A stretch of DNA of 64,000 nt from [Clostridium] citroniae WAL-17108. Lineage in GTDB: Bacteria > Bacillota > Clostridia > Lachnospirales > Lachnospiraceae. The notes below the pieces were generated by a model that was not told the DNA's origin, did not search any database, and saw only the letters and a list, made by a program, of their open reading frames with translations. Where the stretch lies: positions 62,001-126,000 of the forward strand of contig NZ_JH376432.1 of NCBI RefSeq assembly GCF_000233455.1. The letters run 5' to 3'. Positions 51,222-59,273 of this stretch are shown here, piece by piece. Position 1 is the stretch's first letter, and each line of letters starts with the position of its first letter. The position numbers were made by a program, and so were the translations under genes.

Positions 51222-52976
51222 TTATTTCTCTTTTGCTTCAACCATCCTCTTAATATCAGCAATAAAGTCTTCCAGCTGTGCGGCGCCCAGATCACCCTTG
51301 TCACGGCTTCTCACCGTAATGGCGCCCTCGGCAGCTTCCTTCTCACCCAGAACCAGCATAAACGGAACCTTTTCCAGCTGAGCCTGACGGATCTTATATC
51401 CCACCTTCTCATCCTTGTGATCCAGCTCTGTGCGGATACCGGCAGCCTTCAGCTTTTCGTACACGCCTGTTGCGTAATCCATGGACTTCTCAGACACAGG
51501 GATTACCTTTACCTGTACTGGAGCCAGCCATACCGGGAACTTGCCTGCAAAATGCTCGATCAGGATACCGATAAAACGCTCAATGGATCCAAAGCATACG
51601 CGGTGGATCATAATAGGACGCTTCTTTGAACCATCCTCTGCCGTGTACTCCAGGTCAAATCTCTGAGGCATCTGAAAATCCAGCTGAATGGTGCCGCACT
51701 GCCATGTCCTGCCCAGGGAATCCCTCAGATGGAAATCAATCTTAGGACCATAAAACGCGCCGTCTCCCTCGTTTACAATATACTCCAGGCCCATGTCCTC
51801 CAACGCCTTTTTAAGTCCGTTGGTAGCCATCTCCCAATCCTCGTCAGATCCCATGGAATCTTCCGGTCTTGTGGACAGCTCCACAAAATATTCAAATCCA
51901 AACTGAGTGTAAACTTCATTGATCAGCTTTGTTACGCCCTTGATCTCATCCTCAATCTGGTCATCCCTCATGAAAATATGAGCATCATCCTGTGTAAAGC
52001 AGCGCACCCTCATCAGACCGTGAAGCTGTCCGCTCTTCTCATGGCGGTGAACCAGACCCAGTTCGCCCACGCGCAGGGGCAGGTCACGGTAGGAATGAGG
52101 CTGGTTCTTATATACCAGCATACCGCCCGGACAGTTCATTGGCTTAACCGCGTAATCCTCCTCATCGATCACCGTGGTATACATGTTATCCTTGTAATGA
52201 TCCCAGTGGCCGGAATTCTCCCACAGCTTACGGCTCAGGATGATCGGTGTGGATACCTCCTGATATCCATCCCTCTGATGGATCTCGCGCCAGTAATCAA
52301 TCAGTGTATTCTTAAGTGTCATGCCCTTTGGAAGGAAGAACGGGAATCCGGGTCCTTCCTCAGCAAACATAAACAGTCCCAGCTCCTTGCCCAGCTTTCT
52401 GTGGTCCCGCTTCTTGGCCTCCTCCATCATGGTCAGGTAGCTTTCCAGGTCTGTCTTATTGGAAAATGCAGTGCCGTAGATTCTGGTCAGCATCTTGTTC
52501 TTCTCGCTGCCCCTCCAGTAAGCGCCGGCAATACTGGTCAGTTTAAATGCCTTTACGCCCTTTGTATACATGATATGGGGTCCTGCGCACAGGTCCACGA
52601 ACTCCCCCTGCTGGTAAAAGCTGATGGTTTCCTCATCAGGAAGATCCTGGATCAGCTCCACCTTATAAGGCTCGCTCTTCTCCTCCATAAACTTAATGGC
52701 CTCGTCCCTTGGAAGCACAAAAGGCTTCACCGGAAGATTTTCCTTGACGATCTTTGTCATCTCTGATTCCAGCTTCTCCAGGTCCTCAGGTGTGAATCCT
52801 CCCTCTCTGTCAAAATCATAGTAAAATCCATCGTCAATGGCCGGTCCGATTGCCAGCTTTGTCTCAGGATACAGCCTCTTTACTGCCTGTGCCAGCACAT
52901 GGGATGCAGTGTGGCGGATCGCCCTTAACTCATCCTCTGCTTCCTGTACGCTTCCGTCTGGTAAAATAATCTTCAT
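51222..52976 (-). CDS. thrS: threonyl-tRNA synthetase, short form lacking the TGS domain
   Basis: 584 aa, about 55 shorter than the 640-aa bacterial form. The editing-like domain begins almost at once (HTASHVLAQAVKRLYPETKLAIGP), and only a short stub of the TGS domain is left. The catalytic core has MNCPGGM, HRHEKSGQLHGLMRVRCFTQDDAHIF and MIHRVCFGSIERFIGIL; the anticodon-binding domain closes the protein (AGIRTELDHKDEKVGYKIRQAQ). It charges tRNA-Thr and is controlled by the T-box upstream. Confidence 0.93.
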   Translation of the reverse strand: MKIILPDGSVQEAEDELRAIRHTASHVLAQAVKRLYPETKLAIGPAIDDGFYYDFDREGGFTPEDLEKLESEMTKIVKENLPVKPFVLPRDEAIKFMEEKSEPYKVELIQDLPDEETISFYQQGEFVDLCAGPHIMYTKGVKAFKLTSIAGAYWRGSEKNKMLTRIYGTAFSNKTDLESYLTMMEEAKKRDHRKLGKELGLFMFAEEGPGFPFFLPKGMTLKNTLIDYWREIHQRDGYQEVSTPIILSRKLWENSGHWDHYKDNMYTTVIDEEDYAVKPMNCPGGMLVYKNQPHSYRDLPLRVGELGLVHRHEKSGQLHGLMRVRCFTQDDAHIFMRDDQIEDEIKGVTKLINEVYTQFGFEYFVELSTRPEDSMGSDEDWEMATNGLKKALEDMGLEYIVNEGDGAFYGPKIDFHLRDSLGRTWQCGTIQLDFQMPQRFDLEYTAEDGSKKRPIMIHRVCFGSIERFIGILIEHFAGKFPVWLAPVQVKVIPVSEKSMDYATGVYEKLKAAGIRTELDHKDEKVGYKIRQAQLEKVPFMLVLGEKEAAEGAITVRSRDKGDLGAAQLEDFIADIKRMVEAKEK

Positions 52977-53007
52977 TAGAAACTCCTTTCATCCTCTTTG
53001 GGAAATT

Positions 53008-53302
53008 AAAAAACCCCTGGACATATCGCTATGTCCAAGGGTGCATCTACACGGTTCCACCTTGATTTTCACTCATTCATCCCTTAACGCGGGACACGGT
53101 GCCATTTCCCTCCCTGGTTCCTCCCGAATCACTGCGGTCCAATGATTCCTTCTGATCATTCCGGGACATCCCTGACACGGCTCCGGACTGGTCTTCATCA
53201 ATCTCATGTATACAGCCCTTCCACCACCTGGGCCGCTCTCTGGATACATTCCACTGACTACTGGTTCCATCAACGCCATTTTATGCATTTCTGCTAACCT
53301 TG
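53008..53302 (-). promoter_or_regulatory. T-box riboswitch (threonine) upstream of thrS
   Basis: The antiterminator signature AGGTGGAACCGTG lies at 53050-53062. After it come the terminator arms CCCTTGGACAT and ATGTCCAGGGG and then TTTTTT (53008-53041). A plausible specifier codon ACC (Thr) is at 53190-53192 within GAAGACCAG. Uncharged tRNA-Thr would favour antitermination and thrS expression. The stem I boundaries are estimated. Confidence 0.9.
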
Positions 53303-53330
53303 ATTATAGCATCTGGGGATGATTTGTCAA
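53303..53330 (-). promoter_or_regulatory. promoter of the T-box/thrS transcript
   Basis: On the minus strand TTGACA (53325-53330), 16-base spacer ending in TGC, TATAAT (53303-53308). This is an extended -10 consensus promoter. Confidence 0.85.
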
Positions 53331-53376
53331 GGATAAGTATTGTATTTTGTTAACAGCGGTTTTGTCGGCGGTTTTG

Positions 53377-54663
53377 TCAGCAGCTCCCATACATCAGTGT
53401 CACCAGGCCAGTGGCTATCTGGGGTACAAATATAATCAGCAGCACTTCGGCCAGGATTGCGATCAGATAAGGCATTCCCTCCTTCATATAATCATCCGTA
53501 GGACAGTCCAATATATGACACACACTAAACATTGCGGTTCCCACAGGAGGAGTCATACATCCCATTGTCACCACAGTCATCATAATGATTCCAAAATGGA
53601 CCCCGTTTACTCCTACCGACTGAAGGATCGGAAGGAAAATGGGTGTGAAGATCAGTGTGTTGACCGCTGAATCCATGATCATCCCCATAAAAGTAAGAAA
53701 CAGTGTGATTCCCAGCAGCAGAATATACTTATTTTTTGTCACTCCGCCTATTGCCTCCGCCAGGAATGCCGGAGCTCCGCTGTACGTCAGTATGTAGCTG
53801 AATATCCCTGCGCATATGACAATCATCAGGATCGACCCATTATCCGTGATACTGCTGTCCAGTACCTTCATGAAATTTTTAAAGTTCAGTTCCTTGTATA
53901 TAAATTTTCCTACAAACACTGCATACACAATGGCAAATGCTCCTGCCTCGGATGTGGTAAAGATTCCAAACCGGATACCTACCACCAAAATAACCGGGAA
54001 CATCAGGGCCCAAAAGCTTTTTCTAAAACTGATCCACAGCTCACCTGCAGTGGGAGGCATTTGGTTTACCGGCTTGTAACCTCTTTTCTTGCTGATAAAA
54101 TGTGTCGGGATCATCAAAACCGCGGTCATCAGGATCCCGGGTATGATTCCCGCTACAAACAGCTTTCCTACCGATACATTTCCCACATATCCATACATGA
54201 TAAGCCCCATGCTGGGCGGGATCGTTGCTGTTATCAGGCCGCCAAACGAAAGTACCGCTGCGGTAAATGCTTTTGAATAGCCATCCTTCAGCATGGATGG
54301 CCCTAAAAACCTGGCCTCCATGGATGCATCAGCCACCGCTGAACCTGAAATGCCTCCCATAAGGGCACTAAGCATAATGGATACCTGGGCCAGGCCGCCT
54401 ACCAGATGGCCTGTAAGGGTCTTAGCGAAATTTACCAGTCTGTCCGTGATTCCTGCCGCGTTCATGATACATCCGGCGGTAAGAAAAAATGGTACTGACA
54501 AAAAGGTGAAACTTTGTGTGGACACTACCATTTTCTGAGCTGCAATACTAAAACCCACATTTGGCTCCAGCAGAAAAAACAGGCAAGAGGATATGCCGAT
54601 CACATAGGCAATGGGCATATTTAAAAGCAGTAACACAATAAAAACCAGAGACACTACGGTCAT
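53377..54663 (-). CDS. dctM: TRAP transporter large permease (DctM)
   Basis: 428 aa, about twelve membrane segments. Opens with VSLVFIVLLLLNMPIAYVIGIS and has the conserved VPFFLTAGCIMNAAGIT and SGSAVADAS of DctM proteins. It uses a sodium or proton gradient to bring in an organic anion. Overlaps dctQ by four bases. The nearby glycyl-radical operon shares an upstream motif with this operon. Confidence 0.93.
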   Translation of the reverse strand: MTVVSLVFIVLLLLNMPIAYVIGISSCLFFLLEPNVGFSIAAQKMVVSTQSFTFLSVPFFLTAGCIMNAAGITDRLVNFAKTLTGHLVGGLAQVSIMLSALMGGISGSAVADASMEARFLGPSMLKDGYSKAFTAAVLSFGGLITATIPPSMGLIMYGYVGNVSVGKLFVAGIIPGILMTAVLMIPTHFISKKRGYKPVNQMPPTAGELWISFRKSFWALMFPVILVVGIRFGIFTTSEAGAFAIVYAVFVGKFIYKELNFKNFMKVLDSSITDNGSILMIVICAGIFSYILTYSGAPAFLAEAIGGVTKNKYILLLGITLFLTFMGMIMDSAVNTLIFTPIFLPILQSVGVNGVHFGIIMMTVVTMGCMTPPVGTAMFSVCHILDCPTDDYMKEGMPYLIAILAEVLLIIFVPQIATGLVTLMYGSC

Positions 54664-55181
54664 TGTATCTCACCCCTTTCCTCCGTAAAATCTTCCATAC
54701 TGGCCCTTCCGGTCAGGACCAAGATATCCTGTGCCACCTGGATTATAAGGGCAATGCTGATCAGCGCTCCTCCCACCACAAGACTTAGGGTTATATAGGA
54801 ATTGCTGATATTTAATGTGGTGATCTTTGTCTTCCAGTTCAGCTGTGCCATATAAGCTCCACAGCCAGTCATCAGCACCATAAATACCAACATGACAAAC
54901 CTGTTAAAAAGCTCTATGCCGCATTGAAGTCTTTTGCTGAAATGGCGCGTCAATATGTCTACCCCAAGATTTGCCTTTCTTCTGGTACTCTGGCAGCAGG
55001 CCAGGAACGCAAACCATGAGAAAAGAAGAAGCACCAGATCCAGGGACCATGTCACGGTAAAGTTCATATATCTTGCCAAGGCGCTGATAAAACATAAAAT
55101 GATAATAGCTACCAGAAGCAGCTTGGAACAAAATTCTTCCGCTTTCACAATCCATCTGTACAAGGAACTTAAAGCCTTCAT
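54660..55181 (-). CDS. dctQ: TRAP transporter small permease (DctQ)
   Basis: 173 aa, four membrane segments, with the FLACCQSTRRKANLGVDIL stretch of the DctQ family. It couples DctP to DctM. Confidence 0.9.
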   Translation of the reverse strand: MKALSSLYRWIVKAEEFCSKLLLVAIIILCFISALARYMNFTVTWSLDLVLLLFSWFAFLACCQSTRRKANLGVDILTRHFSKRLQCGIELFNRFVMLVFMVLMTGCGAYMAQLNWKTKITTLNISNSYITLSLVVGGALISIALIIQVAQDILVLTGRASMEDFTEERGEIQ

Positions 55182-55205
55182 AGTATCTCCTCTCCTGCAT
55201 CCATC

Positions 55206-56216
55206 TTATTTTACGGCATCCAGAAGCTTTTGGCGTGCCTCTGTAAGTCCCTCGGCCTCATAAACCTTATCGGCTACAGCCTTAAATTCAGTTAGATCAA
55301 TGGTATCATTTACAACCAACCCCTGGCTCTTCATTTCTTCCAGCTGTGTATCCACCAGTTCCAATGTAAGCTGGGATGAATACTCCCCTGCTTTAATACT
55401 GTTGTCTACCAGGATCTTCTGCAGATCTTCCGGAAGTTTTTCATACCAGTCATTACTCAGTACAAGCCCCAGCATAAGCTGATACTGATGTGTCATGGTA
55501 TAATTTTTACAAACTTCATAAAGCTGCATATCATGAACAGTGATCACCTGCTGGTCTGCTCCGTCCACCACCTTTTGCTGAATGCCTGTATATACCTCAC
55601 TCTGCGCCAGGGAGGTGGGGATAGCGCCAAATGCGTTAAGTGTATCAATCCATTGCACGGTAGATCCGGTGCGCAGTTTCACATCTTTTAAGTCAGCCAT
55701 TGAATTGATCGGCTTGGTGGTAAGTATATTTCTGTCCCCTTCGTAATAATTAAAACTCAAGGGTTTATATCCTTCCTTAGCAAGCTGCCCGCACCATTCC
55801 TGGAATACGCCGCTTTGTACCATCTTATTTCCTGTCTCATAATCATCAAACAGGTAGGGACCGCAGATCACGCTGATATCCGGTATAATATCTGCAAACC
55901 GGCCTGCATCCGTCATAAACGCCACATTGGAACCTGTCTTACATTGGTTTACCAGGTCAACGGTATCCCCCAGAGTGCCATTTGGAAATACCTCGATCTG
56001 AAGCCTTCCGTTAGAATCCGCCTCCACATCCTTTTCAAACTGGTAGAGAGCCTGTACAACCGGCGCATTATCTCCCTGTACATGGGATACTTTTAATGTG
56101 TATGTCTCTTTTTCCTGTGCCTTGTTATCCTGCGCCGCCTTGCTGGTGCCGCTGCATGCCGTCATGCTTCCTGCCAGACATAGTATCATAGCCCCGAGTA
56201 ATAACTGTTTTTTCAT
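55206..56216 (-). CDS. dctP: TRAP transporter substrate-binding lipoprotein (DctP)
   Basis: 336 aa. A signal peptide with lipobox SMTAC (C21) suggests a lipid-anchored receptor. The DctP fold is shown by DLKDVKLRTGSTVQWIDTLNAFGAIPTSLAQSEVYTGIQ, which includes the arginine region that binds the substrate carboxylate. So the ligand is likely a carboxylate or sulfonate, not a neutral sugar. It is the first gene of dctPQM, 24 bases before dctQ. Confidence 0.9.
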   Translation of the reverse strand: MKKQLLLGAMILCLAGSMTACSGTSKAAQDNKAQEKETYTLKVSHVQGDNAPVVQALYQFEKDVEADSNGRLQIEVFPNGTLGDTVDLVNQCKTGSNVAFMTDAGRFADIIPDISVICGPYLFDDYETGNKMVQSGVFQEWCGQLAKEGYKPLSFNYYEGDRNILTTKPINSMADLKDVKLRTGSTVQWIDTLNAFGAIPTSLAQSEVYTGIQQKVVDGADQQVITVHDMQLYEVCKNYTMTHQYQLMLGLVLSNDWYEKLPEDLQKILVDNSIKAGEYSSQLTLELVDTQLEEMKSQGLVVNDTIDLTEFKAVADKVYEAEGLTEARQKLLDAVK

Positions 56217-56337
56217 AAGTATTCTCTCCTTTTCCTATTCTCTTATATCACATTGATCATACAAACAAAGGTTTTTTGATGAAATCATTGTATCACGATT
56301 TTCTTTTTCTTTTTTGACTTTGCTTATTAAAAATTTG

Positions 56338-56352
56338 CACTATCTTTATTTT
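56338..56352. promoter_or_regulatory. shared regulatory motif, copy 1 (TRAP operon)
   Basis: CACTATCTTTATTTT on the plus strand, 122 bases before the dctP start. It matches 14 of 15 bases with 62570-62584 before the glycyl-radical activase. Downstream of it on the minus strand is a TGATACAAT -10 candidate at 56288-56296. Confidence 0.6.
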
Positions 56353-56387
56353 TCTGTTCTTATCCCCCCTCCTTTACAGTGATTTTT

Positions 56388-56418
56388 TTGACTGTTTTTG
56401 ATATAATCTAAATATAAT
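56388..56418 (+). promoter_or_regulatory. candidate promoter of the AraC gene
   Basis: TTGACT (56388-56393) and TATAAT (56413-56418) with a long 19-base spacer; another TATAAT at 56402 overlaps. TGCAAATTTT next to it is the inverse of AAAATTTGCA at 56330-56339, which suggests an AraC half-site pair. Confidence 0.45.
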
Positions 56419-56494
56419 GCAAATTTTAAGCACGATATGCAAAGTCTGGAAATGAATGTACTGTATAATAAAGCAAAAAGGAAAGGATATATAG

Positions 56495-57355
56495 ATGGAT
56501 ACACAATATAATCAGAAATTTACAGATGATTTTTCAATTGAACATAAGATCACCCGGGTTAATGAACTTTCACGTCCTCACTATCATGATGATTATGAAT
56601 TATTCCTAAACCTTACCCCTGGTCTGGTTACCATGGTCAACAATAAGTATTATCACCTGAATCCGGGAACCCTGCTTATATTTAACAATATGGATCTGCA
56701 CCACAATTATGTGGTATCCAATACTGTGGACTACGACCGGTATGTACTGTTCTTTAAACCCGACTATATACGCTCTCAGTCCTCGGCTCAGACAGACCTG
56801 CTGGAATGTTTTCTCTTCCGCCCCTTTGACGATGCCCATATTCTCCCGCTGGAAGACAGGAAACTGGACTATGCCGTGACTACCATGAATCAGATCATTA
56901 ATATATCCAAGGCCACACCGGAACAACTATATGGACAGGATCTTTTTCTCAAACTTAAGCTGGCTGAACTTCTGATCAACATCAATTCCTACTACAGGGA
57001 ATACCACAATATCCGCCAGACCATACTAAACTCCCATTATTCCATTGTTTATAATATAATGAACTTTATACATGGTTACTATTATGAGGATCTGTCCCTG
57101 GATTTTCTGGAAAAAAAATTTTACATTAATAAATTTTATCTCTGCACACTTTTCAAGGAGGTTACCGGCTATTCTCCTAATCAATATATCATCAACTGCC
57201 GTATTATGAAGGCAAAGGAGCTTCTGATAAATGACATGAGTGTGGAAAATGTATGCAGTCAGACCGGCTTTAATAATTTGTCCCACTTTAGCCGGACCTT
57301 TAAAAAACTGGTGGGCGAAAGCCCTAAGCAGTACCAGATCAAATACAGGATATAG
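56495..57355 (+). CDS. AraC-family transcriptional regulator, TRAP/glycyl-radical locus
   Basis: 286 aa. N-terminal cupin with RPHYHDDYELFLNL and LNPGTLLIFNNMDLHH, then a C-terminal double HTH ending in NVCSQTGFNNLSHFSRTFKKLVGESPKQYQ. AAAGGAAAGG precedes the ATG. It lies between the TRAP operon and the glycyl-radical operon, divergent from the first and convergent with the second, and probably controls both. Confidence 0.9.
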   Translation: MDTQYNQKFTDDFSIEHKITRVNELSRPHYHDDYELFLNLTPGLVTMVNNKYYHLNPGTLLIFNNMDLHHNYVVSNTVDYDRYVLFFKPDYIRSQSSAQTDLLECFLFRPFDDAHILPLEDRKLDYAVTTMNQIINISKATPEQLYGQDLFLKLKLAELLININSYYREYHNIRQTILNSHYSIVYNIMNFIHGYYYEDLSLDFLEKKFYINKFYLCTLFKEVTGYSPNQYIINCRIMKAKELLINDMSVENVCSQTGFNNLSHFSRTFKKLVGESPKQYQIKYRI

Positions 57356-57366
57356 CAATCCTTTTA

Positions 57367-58464
57367 TTATATCTGCGGTCCCCTAAACCTAAGTATAATA
57401 AGACGATCATCCCGGTCCGGCTCCACATGCCACTCTCCGGCATTTGCTGGGATAAAATACTGCTCACCGCATTTGGTCTTTCTTCGTTTTCCATTCATAC
57501 TGAGTGTACCCTGTCCCTCCAGAATATAAATCCCTGAGAAAACAGACTCCTTTTCCATATCCATTCCAGCCCTCGCCTCAATCTTTTCCATGCTGAAAAA
57601 TGCAGTTGCATCATAACCAAGAACAGAGATAACGCTTCCCCCCTCCTGTTCCCTTAACATGGCCGGACGTATAAACCAACGTTTTACTGCCTCATCCTGT
57701 GTGACCCCCTCATAATGAAAGCAGTCAAACATTTTCTGAAATCCAAGCCCCTGATGACACATTGTATCCGCTACCTTAAGCCCGGAGGGCGTGATCCGTT
57801 CTATGCGCACAGTGTAATCCGTGGGTTCCTGGATTTCTGCCAGGAAACAGCCTGCCCCTATTGCATGGGGAACACCGCCCTGGATCAGGACAGTATCCCC
57901 CTTATGTACTTCAATACAATGCATCCATTCCAGCATTCCCGGAATATCCTGTTTGTCAAATAACGTTTTCCAGCATTCCCTTGTTATTCCGGGCTTAAAA
58001 CCAATATAAATACAGGCCGGACGTCCGCCTGACTCCCGGGTGTCCAGTATATGCCAACTCTCTGTTTTTCCAAATCTGGATCCAAACAGCTTTAAGGCCA
58101 GTTCCCTATCTGGATGTACCTGTACCGTCAGGCGCTCGCTGCTGTCAATCAATTTGACCAGGACGCCTGTGTGGGATCCATATTTTTCCACGTGTTTCTC
58201 GCCCAGATAAGAGGAGGGATTACTTTCAATCAGTTCTTTTAACAGCATATCGCTCTTTTCAGGAAGGCGGCTCATTCCCTCCTCCTTTATATCTTCCCTT
58301 CCGGCATTTCTTGCCGCCACAACAGACATGATCCATTCCTCAGGAAAATGCGAGATTTCCCCCTTTTTTCTCCCATGGAGCATATCAATCAAAGCTCCGC
58401 CCGTGTAGGTCCTCCATACACGTGGAGAATCCAGCTTTAAGAAAAAATCTGTTTTTTCCATCAT
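57367..58464 (-). CDS. manA: class I mannose-6-phosphate isomerase-type protein
   Basis: 365 aa from the ATG at 58464, eight bases after GGGGG. Zinc-site motifs are LTVQVHPD, then VHKGDTVLIQGGVPHAIGAGCFLAEIQEPTDYT, which supply the His and Glu ligands of type I phosphomannose isomerases. It ends with a C-terminal cupin barrel. Such enzymes interconvert an aldose and a ketose, usually as 6-phosphates. It lies last in the glycyl-radical operon, so its substrate there may be a product of that pathway rather than mannose-6-phosphate. Confidence 0.85.
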   Translation of the reverse strand: MMEKTDFFLKLDSPRVWRTYTGGALIDMLHGRKKGEISHFPEEWIMSVVAARNAGREDIKEEGMSRLPEKSDMLLKELIESNPSSYLGEKHVEKYGSHTGVLVKLIDSSERLTVQVHPDRELALKLFGSRFGKTESWHILDTRESGGRPACIYIGFKPGITRECWKTLFDKQDIPGMLEWMHCIEVHKGDTVLIQGGVPHAIGAGCFLAEIQEPTDYTVRIERITPSGLKVADTMCHQGLGFQKMFDCFHYEGVTQDEAVKRWFIRPAMLREQEGGSVISVLGYDATAFFSMEKIEARAGMDMEKESVFSGIYILEGQGTLSMNGKRRKTKCGEQYFIPANAGEWHVEPDRDDRLIILRFRGPQI

Positions 58465-58487
58465 GTTTTTTACCCCCTGTCGAATCA

Positions 58488-59258
58488 TTATTTGGAAAAT
58501 CTGCGCATAGAGCCTGTGGGCTTGTGCACTTCATCCAAATACTGATTTGCTTTTTCCGGATCCTGTATAAAGTCAATCCAGATGTAATGGGCAGTCTGTT
58601 TCCCCTTTACACTTACGCCGTGATCAGATCCAAGGGGAATATGCACCAGTGAATTTCCCTTCATAGGATATACAATGTCATCGATCAGCAAATCCATATC
58701 ATTTTCCGGAAAGCTGAAAAAGAACTGATCCAAAAGCGGATGGGCATGCTGTCCTATCAAATCATCCCCATATGTCTCCACACTGCCCATGGCAAAACGT
58801 GGAATAGTCCTCTGTGGAAGAAGGGCGCGGCTAATGGTTTTTTCACTTTTAAAAGGATCCCTGTACTGTAATGCATCCTCATACCTTCCCGTTACGGGAT
58901 AGACAGTGCATCCTGATCCTATCTCTGCTTTGTCTTCCGTATTCATATCCCATCGGATCTCAAGAAGATTTGAATGTTTCTTTACCAGTACTTTAATACT
59001 CTGTTCAGGTTTTAAGGCAATAAACGATTTTTCACTGTATGACCAGACCTCCCCATCCACCACAAAATCCACTGATCCTGAACACAGGAACAGAACCCTG
59101 ATATAGGTACCGTCCGCCATAAATGTAACAGAATCCCCTTCCATCATCACATGATGGTACACGGCTGCGCCTGGTATCTCATGTTCCAGCATCAGCTTTG
59201 ACGAACGGTTTCCATGATTGATCTCCAATGTTTCTTCCATGATATCTTCTTTTTTCAT
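58488..59258 (-). CDS. bicupin protein of unknown function
   Basis: 256 aa. Two beta-rich halves, the second with GQHAHPLLDQFFFSF and YPMKGNSLVHIPLGSDHGV, typical metal-site motifs of cupins; the first half (SVDFVVDGEVWSYSEKSFIAL) keeps few His. It has no HTH, so it is not an AraC protein. It could be an isomerase, lyase or epimerase acting on the glycyl radical enzyme's substrate or product. It lies between the glycyl radical enzyme gene and manA, with short gaps (15 and 23 bases). Confidence 0.65.
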   Translation of the reverse strand: MKKEDIMEETLEINHGNRSSKLMLEHEIPGAAVYHHVMMEGDSVTFMADGTYIRVLFLCSGSVDFVVDGEVWSYSEKSFIALKPEQSIKVLVKKHSNLLEIRWDMNTEDKAEIGSGCTVYPVTGRYEDALQYRDPFKSEKTISRALLPQRTIPRFAMGSVETYGDDLIGQHAHPLLDQFFFSFPENDMDLLIDDIVYPMKGNSLVHIPLGSDHGVSVKGKQTAHYIWIDFIQDPEKANQYLDEVHKPTGSMRRFSK

Positions 59259-59273
59259 AAGAATTTTCCTTTC

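Noticed and set aside
51729..52766. Plus-strand open frame of about 345 codons opposite thrS
   Set aside because: It is an antisense shadow of a well-conserved synthetase, with no RBS and no recognisable domain.
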